Source: UBA9655 sp964597045 (lineage in GTDB: Bacteria > Pseudomonadota > Alphaproteobacteria > UBA9655). From it: a stretch of DNA of 64,000 nucleotides. The DNA is taken from positions 62,001-126,000 of the forward strand of contig CAZQWE010000002.1 in the NCBI GenBank assembly GCA_964597045.1, written 5' to 3'. The notes beneath the pieces were generated by a model, which did no database searches, was not told where the DNA came from, and saw only the letters and a list, made by a program, of their open reading frames with translations. How positions within the stretch are numbered: the first letter of the stretch is position 1; every line of letters begins with the position of its first letter. Below are positions 1 through 9,838 of the stretch, in pieces. Made by a program: the position numbers and the translations under genes.

Positions 1-35
1 AGAAGACGATATAAATCAGGTATATAAGCTTCCAT
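1..35 (-). CDS. nuoN: NADH-quinone oxidoreductase subunit N, 5' end only
   Basis: Only the first 11 codons are inside the window (they read MEAYIPDLYRL). The ATG at 35-33 overlaps the TGA stop of nuoM by one base, a typical translational coupling. NuoN is the third antiporter-like membrane subunit of complex I and normally follows nuoM, which is the main reason for the call. The visible peptide is too short to prove it. Confidence 0.55.
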   Translation of the reverse strand, partial: MEAYIPDLYRL

Positions 36-1591
36 CAGAGTTTGTCCTTGTTATCTCGAGTCGCTAAATCAAGAGCCTTATTAGGATCAATTAATCCATC
101 TGAAGGATCTAAGGCAAGATTATATTGATCAATAACTTTTGCCACAGAAACTTCCATCATCTCGAAGAGAGGCATCGGATAAATACCTAATATAATGACA
201 CCAATGAGAAGTGGTGCAAATGATAAGTTTTCACGCCATGACAAATCAGTCATTGTTTTTAAATGTGGATTTATCATAGCCCCAAATATAACACGGCGAT
301 AAAGCCATAAGGCATAGGCAGCTCCCAACACCATACCGGTTGTTGCCAAGCTCGTCGCCCATGTACTGACTTGATAGGTCCCAAGCAAAACAAGAAATTC
401 GCCAATAAAGCCACTCGTGCCAGGCAATCCTACAGAGGCTAGAATGAATACCATAAAAACAGTTGCATAACGCGGCATTATATGGACAAGTCCTCCATAA
501 TCGGCAATTTCACGACTATGTAAGCGGTCGTAAACAACACCAACGCAAAGGAAAAGTGCTGCTGATATGAGACCATGACTAATCATTTGAATCATCGCCC
601 CCTGAATACCTTGTGCATCTGCTGAGAATATCCCGAGTGTTACAAATCCCATATGGGCAACTGAGGAGTAGGCTATAAGCTTTTTCATATCTTTTTGAGC
701 TAAAGCAACCAGTGATGTATAGATAATAGCGATTATACTCATCGTATACACCATGGGTGTAAAGTAGGCTGATGCTTCAGGAAACATAGGAAGGGAAAAG
801 CGAATGAGTCCATACCCACCCATCTTAAGTAAGATCCCAGCTAAAATAACGGAGCCTGCCGTAGGCGCTTCAACGTGAGCATCTGGCAGCCATGTATGTA
901 AAGGCCACATGGGAATTTTAACAGCGAAAGAGGCAAAAAATGCCAGCCACAACCAGGTTTGAATTGTCTCACCAAAAGGAGTCGTTAGAGCCATAGGAAT
1001 ATCACTCCCTCCCACCTCAAAATATATGTAAAGAATGGCAAGGAGCATTAATACAGAGCCCAGAAGAGTATAAATGAAGAACTTAAAGGCAGCATAGACA
1101 CGATTCGGTCCGCCCCAAATACCTATGATTAAGAACATAGGAATCAGAACACCTTCAAAAAATATATAAAAGAGGATGAAATCAAGGGCAGAAAACATTC
1201 CGATTAAAAGAGTTTCCATAACAAGAAAGGCAACCATATAATCTGAAATACGCTCTTCAATGGAAGACCAACTTGCAATAATACAGATGGGAATCAGAAC
1301 AGCCGACAAGATAACAAACGGTAAGGATATTCCATCAACACCAACATGGTAACTCACGTTAAGGAGAGGAATCCATTGAACTTTTTCAATAAATTGAAAA
1401 TCAGATGTGGCTGTATTAAATCCATGCCAGAGAACCAGAGTTAAGCCTAGGGTGACAAGAGATGTCCAAAGAGCAACCCAACGGGCATTTTTAGCCTGAG
1501 TCAATCCACTCTGCCCCCAGTTAAAAAGGATAGCAAAGGCTCCCAACAGGGGAAGAAAGATAGCCATACTTAATAGTGGTAAACCTGCCAT
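35..1591 (-). CDS. nuoM: NADH-quinone oxidoreductase subunit M
   Basis: 518-residue, roughly 14-helix antiporter-like subunit of the proton-pumping membrane arm of complex I. The family's conserved acidic site lies near residue 145 (FFEGVLIPMFLIIG). The proton-channel segment MWPLHTWLPDAHVEAPTAGS follows near residue 230, and a Lys-rich loop with AQKDMKKLIAYSS comes near residue 300. Length and motifs match NuoM rather than NuoN. The start is 15 bases after the nuoL stop and 13 genes precede it in the same operon. Nothing looks broken. Confidence 0.97.
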   Translation of the reverse strand: MAGLPLLSMAIFLPLLGAFAILFNWGQSGLTQAKNARWVALWTSLVTLGLTLVLWHGFNTATSDFQFIEKVQWIPLLNVSYHVGVDGISLPFVILSAVLIPICIIASWSSIEERISDYMVAFLVMETLLIGMFSALDFILFYIFFEGVLIPMFLIIGIWGGPNRVYAAFKFFIYTLLGSVLMLLAILYIYFEVGGSDIPMALTTPFGETIQTWLWLAFFASFAVKIPMWPLHTWLPDAHVEAPTAGSVILAGILLKMGGYGLIRFSLPMFPEASAYFTPMVYTMSIIAIIYTSLVALAQKDMKKLIAYSSVAHMGFVTLGIFSADAQGIQGAMIQMISHGLISAALFLCVGVVYDRLHSREIADYGGLVHIMPRYATVFMVFILASVGLPGTSGFIGEFLVLLGTYQVSTWATSLATTGMVLGAAYALWLYRRVIFGAMINPHLKTMTDLSWRENLSFAPLLIGVIILGIYPMPLFEMMEVSVAKVIDQYNLALDPSDGLIDPNKALDLATRDNKDKL

Positions 1592-1606
1592 TCTATATCC
1601 TTCCCT

Positions 1607-3535
1607 CTATAGCCAATAATACCACCCAATAAGGAGAACGAGACCTAGTATCATCCCAAAGGCATAATGATAGATATATCCTGTTTGCAAACGTGATAAA
1701 AGCCCTCCTCCAGCATAGGCCACGGCAGACACCCCATCAGGTCCTAAACCATCAATAATCTCCTGGTCTCCTTCCTCCCATAAGTATTTCCCTAACTTTA
1801 AGCTAGGATATACAAAGAGGCGATCATAGAGTTCGTCAAAATACCATTTATGGTAAATAAATAAATATATATACTTCAGTCTTTCTAATAGAATCGAAGG
1901 GATGGCTTTCATCCTTTCATAACATATGTAGGCAATCCCAGCCCCTAAAAATGCCATAACAGTGGGAGCCCAGTGAACCCATGGACTTACATGATGAGCA
2001 AGGGAGATCACTTCATCTTGAGGCAAAACAAAAATAGCATTCCCCCAGAATGTTGTTTCTCCACCGACGAAGAGTAAATCAAGCGCATACCCTGAAAATA
2101 TGGCCCCTAAGGCCAACACAACGAGTGGAAATAGCATAACGAATGGAGATTCATGTATATGGTTCATAACCGCTTCATCAGCCCTTGGTTTCCCATGGAA
2201 GGCTAAAATAAGAAGTCTTATGGAATAAAAAGCTGTCATTACAGCAACTAACAGTCCAACATAATAAGCAAATTTGGCCGCCGATAATGAAGAGACCCAG
2301 TCAACCTCAAGGATGATATCTTTTGAATAAAATCCTGCAAAGAAGGGAAAACCAATAAGTGCAAGGGTTCCTACCCACATTACAGCATAGGTTACAGGAA
2401 TGTATTTCCATACGCCTCCCATCTTTTGAATATCTTGCTCATCAGACATCGCGTGGATAACTGAACCCGCTCCCAGGAAAAGCAATGCCTTAAAAAAGGC
2501 ATGTGTCGTAAGATGAAACATGGAAGCACTATAACCTGAAACACCAGCTGCCATAAACATATATCCCAATTGTGAACAGGTTGAATAAGCAATAATTCGC
2601 TTAATATCATTTTGAACACAGGCAATTGTCGCTGTTACAAACGCTGTTAAAACCCCAACGATAATAATAAATTCACGAGCAAGTGGAGCATATTCAAGCA
2701 ATGGTGATATTCTTACAACCATGAAAACTCCAGCTGTAACCATGGTTGCAGCATGAATTAGCGCTGAAACAGGAGTAGGTCCTTCCATTGCATCAGGAAG
2801 CCAAGTATGGAAGCCGATTTGAGCAGACTTACCCATGGCCCCAATAAAAAGTAAGAAGGAAGCCAATGTAATGCCATGAATGTTAAAGCCTAAAAAGGAA
2901 AAGACGTCTGTCCTTTGATCATCAATCGACCCAAGGAACGTATCAAAATCAACTGTCCCACACATAACAAAAATAGTTATAATGCCTAGAACAAAAGCCA
3001 TATCTCCAATACGATTGACCAGAAATGCTTTAATCGCTGCCTCATTAGCAGATTCACGATTATACCAGAAACCGATGAGGAGGTATGAACAGAGCCCAAC
3101 TCCTTCCCAACCAAAAAACATCTGTAATAAATTGGGCGCAGTTACAAGACTGAGCATAAAGAATGTAAATAAACTCAAGTAGGACATAAACCGTGCAATT
3201 CCCGGATCATCTTTCATATACCCAACTGAGTAGATATGAACCATGAGTGAAACAATCGTTACAACCCCCATCATAACTAAACTGAGGCTATCAAGTTGAA
3301 GTCCCCAAGAGACTTGGAAAAATTCAACTTTTATCCAGGGGAATAAGTCAAATGTTAATGTTTTCTCAGACAGTGCCATATTAAAGAAAAGGTAAGCGGC
3401 ACAACAGGTGGAGGCGAACATGAGCAAACACGTAACAATTTGGCTAAATCTATCCTGAAGGATTTGCCCACACGTACCCGCGAGTAAAAAACCCATAAGA
3501 GGCGAAAATACTGTAATGAGAGCTAGAGCTTCCAT
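1607..3535 (-). CDS. nuoL: NADH-quinone oxidoreductase subunit L
   Basis: 642 residues. This is the largest antiporter-like subunit of complex I, placed at the distal end of the membrane arm and involved in proton translocation. Visible NuoL signatures are FFGWEGVGLCSYLLIGFWYN near residue 140, GFHTWLPDAMEGPTPVSALI near 243 and the cation-transporter core QNDIKRIIAYSTCSQLGYM near 310. A long C-terminal extension with further hydrophobic segments is compatible with the lateral helix typical of NuoL. It starts 2 bases after the nuoK stop. Confidence 0.97.
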   Translation of the reverse strand: MEALALITVFSPLMGFLLAGTCGQILQDRFSQIVTCLLMFASTCCAAYLFFNMALSEKTLTFDLFPWIKVEFFQVSWGLQLDSLSLVMMGVVTIVSLMVHIYSVGYMKDDPGIARFMSYLSLFTFFMLSLVTAPNLLQMFFGWEGVGLCSYLLIGFWYNRESANEAAIKAFLVNRIGDMAFVLGIITIFVMCGTVDFDTFLGSIDDQRTDVFSFLGFNIHGITLASFLLFIGAMGKSAQIGFHTWLPDAMEGPTPVSALIHAATMVTAGVFMVVRISPLLEYAPLAREFIIIVGVLTAFVTATIACVQNDIKRIIAYSTCSQLGYMFMAAGVSGYSASMFHLTTHAFFKALLFLGAGSVIHAMSDEQDIQKMGGVWKYIPVTYAVMWVGTLALIGFPFFAGFYSKDIILEVDWVSSLSAAKFAYYVGLLVAVMTAFYSIRLLILAFHGKPRADEAVMNHIHESPFVMLFPLVVLALGAIFSGYALDLLFVGGETTFWGNAIFVLPQDEVISLAHHVSPWVHWAPTVMAFLGAGIAYICYERMKAIPSILLERLKYIYLFIYHKWYFDELYDRLFVYPSLKLGKYLWEEGDQEIIDGLGPDGVSAVAYAGGGLLSRLQTGYIYHYAFGMILGLVLLIGWYYWL

Positions 3536-3537
3536 GC

Positions 3538-3846
3538 CTACCCCTTCAACACATTAAGGTCTTGAACATAGATTTCTCCTCTATTTCGAAAATAGACAAC
3601 AAGAATAGCAAGACCAATCGCCGCTTCAGCGGCCGCAATTGTTAAGACGAATAGGGTAAAAACTTGCCCAATGTAATCACCAAGATACTGGGAAAAAGCA
3701 ACAAAATTTATATTGACGGCTAGAAGCATAAGCTCAACCGACATTAATATCACGATCATATTACGCCGATTAAGAAAAGTTCCTATGCTCCCAATGATAA
3801 AAAGAAGGGCGGCTACAATAAGATAATGGTCAATGGTTATCGTCAT
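3538..3846 (-). CDS. nuoK: NADH-quinone oxidoreductase subunit K
   Basis: Small three-helix membrane subunit of complex I. The ATG at 3846 gives 102 residues (starting MTITIDHYLIVAALLFIIG), the usual NuoK length, and a 7-base gap from nuoJ. An upstream in-frame start at 3882 would overlap nuoJ by 29 bases and adds residues not seen in the family. The conserved buried glutamates are in VELMLLAVNINFVAFS and in the AAAEAAIGLAI stretch. Confidence 0.95.
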   Translation of the reverse strand: MTITIDHYLIVAALLFIIGSIGTFLNRRNMIVILMSVELMLLAVNINFVAFSQYLGDYIGQVFTLFVLTIAAAEAAIGLAILVVYFRNRGEIYVQDLNVLKG

Positions 3847-3853
3847 CTTTTGT

Positions 3854-4468
3854 TTAAATCCCTGACCCCGGTGAAATATCAACTAGATTTACGCTATCCT
3901 TTGGATCTCTTTCAAGTTGATCTCTAATCTTTTGTTTACGAACGCCTTCTCGGTGTCGCAAAGTAAGCACAATAGCCCCAATCATCGCAATGAGGAGGAT
4001 GATGCCAGAACCCTGAAATATTAAGGCATAATGCGTGTAAATCAGGTTTCCAATCGCTTGAGTATTAGGAAGTCCACCCTGACTCATGGGCGCAGATATG
4101 ATTTCAAAGGCTTCTTTAGATGTCTTCCAGGAAAAGAGGGTCAGGAGAAGTTCAAATAAAAATATTAAGGCAACAACCAAACCTACCGTTCGGTAACGAT
4201 TAATCCCTTTTGAAATAACGCCGATTTCAAGGTTTAGCATCATTACAACAAAGAGAAAGAGAACAGCCACAGCTCCCACATATACAATCACGAGGAGTAA
4301 GGCTAAGAATTCCGCATTAGCGAGTAAAAAGAGACCGGCTGCATTAAAGAAAGCAAGGATAAGGAATAAAACACCATGCACTGTGTTACGTGACGTCACA
4401 ACCATCATTGCTGAGGTTAAAAGGACTCCAGAGAATATATAAAATAAAAGAGATGCAATATTAATCAT
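3854..4468 (-). CDS. nuoJ: NADH-quinone oxidoreductase subunit J
   Basis: 204 residues, five hydrophobic helices, membrane-arm subunit of complex I. The family's helix-3 segment LLVIVYVGAVAVLFLFVVMM is present near residue 55; it holds the pi-bulge region linked to conformational coupling in complex I. The C-terminal tail after residue 170 (LRHREGVRKQKIRDQLERDP) is charged and cytoplasmic, as in other alphaproteobacterial NuoJ. It lies between nuoI and nuoK. Confidence 0.95.
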   Translation of the reverse strand: MINIASLLFYIFSGVLLTSAMMVVTSRNTVHGVLFLILAFFNAAGLFLLANAEFLALLLVIVYVGAVAVLFLFVVMMLNLEIGVISKGINRYRTVGLVVALIFLFELLLTLFSWKTSKEAFEIISAPMSQGGLPNTQAIGNLIYTHYALIFQGSGIILLIAMIGAIVLTLRHREGVRKQKIRDQLERDPKDSVNLVDISPGSGI

Positions 4469-4476
4469 TTACGTCC

Positions 4477-4980
4477 TCACCGATACTTCGAGTCCTGTTC
4501 CAAACGTTTTGCAATTTCTATTTCCCATCGGTCTCCATTCGCAAGTAGCCGTTCCTTATTGTAATAAAGCTCTTCCCTTGTTTCAGTTGAAAACTCAAAG
4601 TTAGGCCCCTCCACAATAGCATCAACAGGGCACGCTTCTTCACACAGACCGCAATAGATACACTTCGTCATGTCAATATCATAGCGTGTTGTACGACGAC
4701 TTCCATCTTCTCGTTCTTCTGCCTCAATGGTTATGGCCTGAGCGGGGCAGATAGCTTCACATAATTTGCATGCAATGCACCTTTCCTCGCCATTAGGATA
4801 GCGCCTGAGAGCATGTTCCCCTCTGAAGCGGGGGGAAAGCGCCCCCTTCTCAAATGGATAGGCCAGAGTCACTTTCTTGCGAAATAGCATATATTTAAGG
4901 GTAATCCATAACCCCTTCCATAGTTCAATGAGAAGTAAATCCCTGAGATAGCTTAAGTACGGTGGTGTAACTTTTTTCAT
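4477..4980 (-). CDS. nuoI: NADH-quinone oxidoreductase subunit I (two 4Fe-4S clusters)
   Basis: Peripheral-arm subunit carrying clusters N6a and N6b that pass electrons toward NuoB. Two complete ferredoxin motifs are visible: CIACKLCEAICP and CIYCGLCEEACP, in the central third. The ATG at 4980 gives 167 residues beginning MKKVTPPYLSYLRDLLLIEL, which matches the family; an upstream start at 5022 would overlap nuoH and is less likely. The stretch GALSPRFRGEHALRRYPNGE looks repeat-like at DNA level but is conserved NuoI sequence. Confidence 0.96.
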   Translation of the reverse strand: MKKVTPPYLSYLRDLLLIELWKGLWITLKYMLFRKKVTLAYPFEKGALSPRFRGEHALRRYPNGEERCIACKLCEAICPAQAITIEAEEREDGSRRTTRYDIDMTKCIYCGLCEEACPVDAIVEGPNFEFSTETREELYYNKERLLANGDRWEIEIAKRLEQDSKYR

Positions 4981-4984
4981 GACT

Positions 4985-6007
4985 CTAATTCCCAGGCAAG
5001 AGGTTGAAACCAACAAGAACACCTGCCGTTAAGACAACCCACAATAAAGTAAAGGGTAGAAAAACCTTCCAACCCAACCGCATCAGTTGATCATACCGAT
5101 ACCTTGGAAAAGTTGCCCGAACCCAAAGGAAGACATACAGAAGAAAGCATATTTTTAAGGCAAACCATACAATTCCCGGCAACCAGGTGAAGGGAGCTAT
5201 ATCGAATGGTGGAAGCCAACCCCCGAGAAATAATATACTCCCTATCCCACTCATCAGTATCATATTTGCATACTCTCCTAGGAAAAAGAGAGCAAATGTC
5301 ATGGATGAATACTCAACATTATACCCGCCCACCAGTTCAGACTCCGCTTCTGGTAAATCAAATGGGGCACGATTTGTCTCAGCCAATGCAGAAATCATAA
5401 AAATGATGGCAATAGGTAAATGGGGTATGACATACCAAAGCCCCCGTTGAGATTCGATAATCTGAGTCAGATTAAGGGATCCAGAGGTTAGAAGAACCAC
5501 AATCAGAATAAGGCCAATAGAAACTTCATAAGAAACCATTTGAGCAGCAGATCTTAAGGCGCCTAGGAAGGCATACCGTGAGTTACTTGCCCACCCTGCT
5601 ATAATGATTCCATAAACACCTAAAGATGAAATGGCATAAAGATAGAGCACTCCTACATTTATATTACTCACAACCCAGGTTGAATCAAAAGGTATAACCG
5701 CCCAGGCGGCAAGAGCTAAACAAAAGGTAACTACAGGTGCCAACAGAAAGAGAATGGGATTTGAACGTGTAGGAATAATTGTCTCCTTATGGATCAATTT
5801 AAAGCCATCAGCAAAGGGCTGGAGAAGACCAAACCACCCTACAATATTTGGACCCACACGCATTTGCATAGCCGCGATAACCTTTCGTTCAGCCAACGTC
5901 AGGTACGAGACAGCAATAATAAGTATTGCAAGAATAAGTAAGCTATATCCCATGGTGATCAGAGTATCAAAGAGAGGTGCGCTCCAAATATTATGTATAT
6001 CAATCAT
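4985..6007 (-). CDS. nuoH: NADH-quinone oxidoreductase subunit H
   Basis: 340 residues, about eight membrane helices. NuoH links the peripheral arm to the membrane arm and forms part of the quinone cavity. Hallmarks are ERKVIAAMQMRVGPNIVGWF near residue 40 and the acidic loop RAPFDLPEAESELVGGYNVE near residue 215. Its ATG overlaps the last codon of nuoG (ATGA-type, 6007/6004), so the two are probably translationally coupled. Confidence 0.97.
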   Translation of the reverse strand: MIDIHNIWSAPLFDTLITMGYSLLILAILIIAVSYLTLAERKVIAAMQMRVGPNIVGWFGLLQPFADGFKLIHKETIIPTRSNPILFLLAPVVTFCLALAAWAVIPFDSTWVVSNINVGVLYLYAISSLGVYGIIIAGWASNSRYAFLGALRSAAQMVSYEVSIGLILIVVLLTSGSLNLTQIIESQRGLWYVIPHLPIAIIFMISALAETNRAPFDLPEAESELVGGYNVEYSSMTFALFFLGEYANMILMSGIGSILFLGGWLPPFDIAPFTWLPGIVWFALKICFLLYVFLWVRATFPRYRYDQLMRLGWKVFLPFTLLWVVLTAGVLVGFNLLPGN

Positions 6008-8052
6008 ACTTGTCCCCTACCCAAGATATCTTTTGTACATTGAGCCATTGTTACTGAATGTCGAGAAATGGGATCGGTCATGTAAAAGTTATCAATGACG
6101 TGCTTAAAAGGCATAGGGGAAAGCTCCCCCTCTTGTCCAAAATTAACCCAGGGTGATTTTTGCACAGTATCCAAAGAATCAAATAAGGCATTCACATCAA
6201 CAAGACGCGCACGAACTTCATCTAGTGTATCATAGGGTAATTCAAAGCCCAAATGCTCAGAAAGAGCCCTAATGATTTTCCAGTCTTCCCTAGCGTCTCC
6301 AGGAGGTGAAACCGCTTTGAAAGATCGTTGAACTCGACCTTCTAAATTAACATATGTCCCTGATTTTTCAGAATATGCAGCGCCTGGCAGGATAACATCA
6401 GCAATGGCAGCGCCCCTATCACCATGATGCCCTTGATAAATAACAAAGGCTGATTTGAGCGCAGACATATCCAACTCATCAGCACCGAGAAGATATATAA
6501 CTTCGATATCCTTACTCGCTGCCCCTTTTAGAATATCGTTCACACCGTAACCCTCTTCACCAGGAACGAATCCTAAATCAAGAGCTCCTACACGACTTGC
6601 TACGGATTGGAGAACATTAAATCCATTCCACCCTTCATCAATAAGTCCATACTTATCAGCAATTTGTCTGGATAAATGAAGGATAACGTCAGCATCAGGT
6701 CTCGATAGGGCTTGACTACCAATAATCATGAGAGGGAATTGAGACTGCTTAAGAGCGGAAGACAGCCCATCTCGTCCCCTTAAGATTTTCTCAAGTATAC
6801 GAGGATCATCCCCTACATAAGAAACGGGATATCCCTGATCATGTTGCGCACCAAGTGAAACAACTTGAAGTCCACTCCGCATATAATTCTTTCGAATTCT
6901 GGTATTAACGAGAGGGGCTTCCCATCGAGGATTACACCCAATAAGCAGACAGTAATCAGCATCTTCAATCGAGGCTATTGATGTATTAAATAGATAACTA
7001 CACCGGGGTCCCACTCCCACAACTGAGCCGTCCTGTCTACAATCCATATGGGGTGAACCCATAGCCGTCATTAGATCTTTCAGGGCAATAATGGATTCAC
7101 AATCAACCATATCCCCAATGATAGCCGCTATGTGATTACCGGGCACATGTTGCAAACGTTCTCTAATAACAGCAAAAGCTTCCTCCCATGTTGCTTCCTG
7201 GAGTCTCCCCTCTTTTCCACGAATATAAGGTTTATCCAAACGTTGAAACTTTAACCCATCATAAGCAAAGCGTGATTTATCTGAAATCCAGTCTTCATTA
7301 ATTTCACTATTTGCTCTTGGGAGAATTCGCATGACTTCTCGACCTCTTGAGTCAATCCGTATAGATGCACCCACAGCATCAAAAACATCAATTGAAGACG
7401 TTTTTGTGAGCTCCCACGATCTCCCTCGGTAACTGTAAGGCTTTGAAGTTAAAGCCCCTACAGGGCAAATATCGATCATATTTCCTGAAAGTTCCGAGGT
7501 GATGGCTTTCTCTACATAGGTGCCAATTTCCATATTTTCACCACGGCCTGTTGCGCCTAACTCCGGAACTCCTGCCACTTCTGTTGCAAAACGAACACAC
7601 CTTGTACACTGAATACACCGATTCATAGAGGTTTCAATTAAGGGACCAAAACCCTTATCGGGTACGGCCCTTTTGTTAAGATTAAAACGACTTGAGTCAG
7701 CACCGTAAGCAACCGTTATATCTTGTAAATCACATTCTCCCCCTTGATCACAAATAGGACAATCCAAGGGATGATTGATAAGGAGAAACTCAAGCACACC
7801 CTCACGAGCCTTTTTCACCATCGGTGACTTTGTAGAAATGACCATCCCATCCGTTGCAGGCATCGCACAACTCGCAATTGGTTTTGGACTTTTCTCCATT
7901 TGAACCAAACACATCCTGCAGTTTCCCGCTATGCTTAACTTGGGATGATAACAGAAAACAGGGATCTCTATACCCAGCATTTCGGCAGCTTGGAGAACCG
8001 TATATCCTTCTGGAACTTCAATCTCGCGTTCATCAATAATAAGTTTTGGCAT
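6004..8052 (-). CDS. nuoG: NADH-quinone oxidoreductase subunit G
   Basis: 682 residues, the large iron-sulfur subunit of the peripheral arm. An N-terminal 2Fe-2S ferredoxin domain has its Cys in FCYHPKLSIAGNCRMCLVQ and CAMPA. The His/Cys 4Fe-4S (N5) site follows in NHPLDCPICDQGGECDLQD. A pair of 4Fe-4S sites is in MNRCIQCTRCVRF and IDICPVGALTSKP. The remainder is the molybdopterin-oxidoreductase-like domain, which is catalytically inert in complex I. The length is normal for alphaproteobacteria. It begins 1 base after the nuoF stop. Confidence 0.97.
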   Translation of the reverse strand: MPKLIIDEREIEVPEGYTVLQAAEMLGIEIPVFCYHPKLSIAGNCRMCLVQMEKSPKPIASCAMPATDGMVISTKSPMVKKAREGVLEFLLINHPLDCPICDQGGECDLQDITVAYGADSSRFNLNKRAVPDKGFGPLIETSMNRCIQCTRCVRFATEVAGVPELGATGRGENMEIGTYVEKAITSELSGNMIDICPVGALTSKPYSYRGRSWELTKTSSIDVFDAVGASIRIDSRGREVMRILPRANSEINEDWISDKSRFAYDGLKFQRLDKPYIRGKEGRLQEATWEEAFAVIRERLQHVPGNHIAAIIGDMVDCESIIALKDLMTAMGSPHMDCRQDGSVVGVGPRCSYLFNTSIASIEDADYCLLIGCNPRWEAPLVNTRIRKNYMRSGLQVVSLGAQHDQGYPVSYVGDDPRILEKILRGRDGLSSALKQSQFPLMIIGSQALSRPDADVILHLSRQIADKYGLIDEGWNGFNVLQSVASRVGALDLGFVPGEEGYGVNDILKGAASKDIEVIYLLGADELDMSALKSAFVIYQGHHGDRGAAIADVILPGAAYSEKSGTYVNLEGRVQRSFKAVSPPGDAREDWKIIRALSEHLGFELPYDTLDEVRARLVDVNALFDSLDTVQKSPWVNFGQEGELSPMPFKHVIDNFYMTDPISRHSVTMAQCTKDILGRGQV

Positions 8053-9312
8053 TTAATGTCTCAGCCTCCGCTCAATTTCGGGTCGAAAGTGACGTATCAG
8101 TCCTTGAATCGGCCATGCTGCAGCGTCCCCCAAGGCACATATGGTATGACCTTCGACTTCATAAGTCACATCTAACAACTTATCAATATCTGAAGACGTT
8201 CCCTTTCCATCAGCAAGATTCACAAGCATACGCCACATCCACCCTGTTCCTTCACGACACGGTGTGCATTGACCACAACTTTCATGCATATAGAATTTCG
8301 AAAGACGGGCAATGGCCTTAATAATATCCGTTGACTTATCCATTACAATCACACCCCCTGTCCCTAGTCCACTCTTAACTGCAGCAAGAGAGGTGAAGTC
8401 CATCAGGATTGTTTCGCAAGCTTCCTTTGGTAAAAGAGGAACGGACGATCCTCCTGGAATCACGGCCAATAAATTATCCCAACCACCTCTCACACCTCCC
8501 CCATGCTTTTCGAGAAGCTCCTTAAGAGGAATACCCATGGCCTCCTCAACATTACAAGGCTTATTAACATGACCCGAAAGGCAAAAGATTTTGGTCCCTG
8601 TATTATCAGTCGTTCCTATTCCTGCAAACCAGGATGCACCCCGTCTTAAGATGGTTGGAATAACTGCGATGGTTTCCACATTATTAACAATCGTTGGACA
8701 CCCATATAATCCAATAACAGCAGGGAAAGGAGGCTTCAATCGAGGGAAACCCTTTCGCCCCTCAAGACTTTCAAGCAACGCCGTCTCTTCACCACAAATA
8801 TAGGCCCCCGCACCCCTGTGAACATAGAGCTCAAAGTCCCAACCAGAACCTGCTGCATTTTTGCCCAGGTAACCGGCATCATAAGCTTCTGCTATAGCTC
8901 CTTCAAGACGTTCTGCTTCACGATAAAACTCACCACGGATGTATATAAAGCCCGTATGCGCACCAATTGCGAATCCGGCATAGAGTGCCCCCTCAATCAA
9001 TTTATGAGGCTCAAAACGCAAAATATCGCGATCCTTACACGTTCCAGGTTCACTTTCATCCGCATTGATCACCAGGTATCTTGGCGTCACTCCATCGTCC
9101 TTCGCCATGAATGTCCATTTGCGTCCCGTTGGAAAGCCAGCTCCCCCACGCCCTCTGAGGCCAGACGCTATAACTTCTTGGGTGATCCATTCTTGGCCTT
9201 TCTTAAGAATGGCCTTTGGTTTTGACCAATCACCTCGAGCGAGAGCCCCTTTAATTCGCCAGTCCTCGTTCCCATAAAGGTTTGTGAATATCCGGTCACT
9301 TTCTTTTAGCAT
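8053..9312 (-). CDS. nuoF: NADH-quinone oxidoreductase subunit F (NADH/FMN site)
   Basis: Binds NADH, FMN and the N3 4Fe-4S cluster. Glycine-rich nucleotide/flavin segments SGLRGRGGAGFPTGRKWTF and CGEETALLESLEGRKGFPR are present, and the cluster motif is ESCGQCTPCREGTGWMWRM near the C-terminus. The ATG at 9312 gives 419 residues starting MLKESDRIFTNLYG, as in the family, and overlaps the nuoE stop by 17 bases. A start 39 bases upstream is in frame but adds an atypical N-terminus. Confidence 0.96.
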   Translation of the reverse strand: MLKESDRIFTNLYGNEDWRIKGALARGDWSKPKAILKKGQEWITQEVIASGLRGRGGAGFPTGRKWTFMAKDDGVTPRYLVINADESEPGTCKDRDILRFEPHKLIEGALYAGFAIGAHTGFIYIRGEFYREAERLEGAIAEAYDAGYLGKNAAGSGWDFELYVHRGAGAYICGEETALLESLEGRKGFPRLKPPFPAVIGLYGCPTIVNNVETIAVIPTILRRGASWFAGIGTTDNTGTKIFCLSGHVNKPCNVEEAMGIPLKELLEKHGGGVRGGWDNLLAVIPGGSSVPLLPKEACETILMDFTSLAAVKSGLGTGGVIVMDKSTDIIKAIARLSKFYMHESCGQCTPCREGTGWMWRMLVNLADGKGTSSDIDKLLDVTYEVEGHTICALGDAAAWPIQGLIRHFRPEIERRLRH

Positions 9313-9838
9313 GACCTTTTCCTTTAGCCAGATTTGTGAGGAGGGACTCAAAACTCTCTGGAGTCAAATCTTCATAAAAATCATCATTAATTTGAACCAC
9401 GGGTGCATTTACACATGCACCAATACACTCAACTTCACTGAGGGTGAAGAGGCCATCATTTGTTGATTCTCCCATATCAATGCCAAGCTTCTTCTTACAG
9501 GTTTTCTTGAGGTCCTCACTCCCCCTTAGCATACAGGGTGTCGTTCCACAAATCTGAACATGATACTTCCCCACTGGCTTTAAATTGAACATGGTGTAAA
9601 AGGTTGCAACTTCATACCCACGAATTAAGGAAATATCGAGAAGTTGAGTTACGACTTCAATAGCACTGGCAGGGAGCCATCCCCCGCACTGTCGCTGGGC
9701 TAAATCAAAGAGGGGCAATATCGCACTCGCTTTGCGCCCCTCAGGGTACCGTTTGAGGATGATATCAATCTTTTCTTTATTTTCAGTCGTGAATTCGAAG
9801 ACTTCCCAATCTTCCGAAGAATGAAGAGTTGTACTCAC
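9296..9838 (-). CDS. nuoE: NADH-quinone oxidoreductase subunit E (2Fe-2S)
   Basis: 180-residue thioredoxin-like subunit carrying the N1a 2Fe-2S cluster and pairing with NuoF. The four cluster cysteines are in CGTTPCMLRGSE and VECIGACVNAPVVQIN. The compact length lacks the long C-terminal extension seen in some rhizobial NuoE. It overlaps the nuoD stop in an ATGA arrangement. The last residues are basic (KGKGHAKRK). Confidence 0.96.
   Translation of the reverse strand: MSTTLHSSEDWEVFEFTTENKEKIDIILKRYPEGRKASAILPLFDLAQRQCGGWLPASAIEVVTQLLDISLIRGYEVATFYTMFNLKPVGKYHVQICGTTPCMLRGSEDLKKTCKKKLGIDMGESTNDGLFTLSEVECIGACVNAPVVQINDDFYEDLTPESFESLLTNLAKGKGHAKRK

Noticed and set aside
1..35. Apparent absence of nuoN from the complex I operon
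   Set aside because: The window ends there; an ATG coupled to the nuoM stop is visible, so the gene most likely continues outside.
4810..4860. GC-rich inverted sequence in nuoI coding for GALSPRFRGEHAL, similar in look to the palindromic elements
   Set aside because: The peptide is conserved in NuoI proteins generally and the DNA lacks the 29-bp arms and inner hairpins.
8818..9225. 135-residue plus-strand ORF opposite nuoF, and other open frames opposite nuo genes, lon and typA
   Set aside because: They are antisense to strongly conserved coding sequence, lack ribosome sites and encode no recognisable domain.
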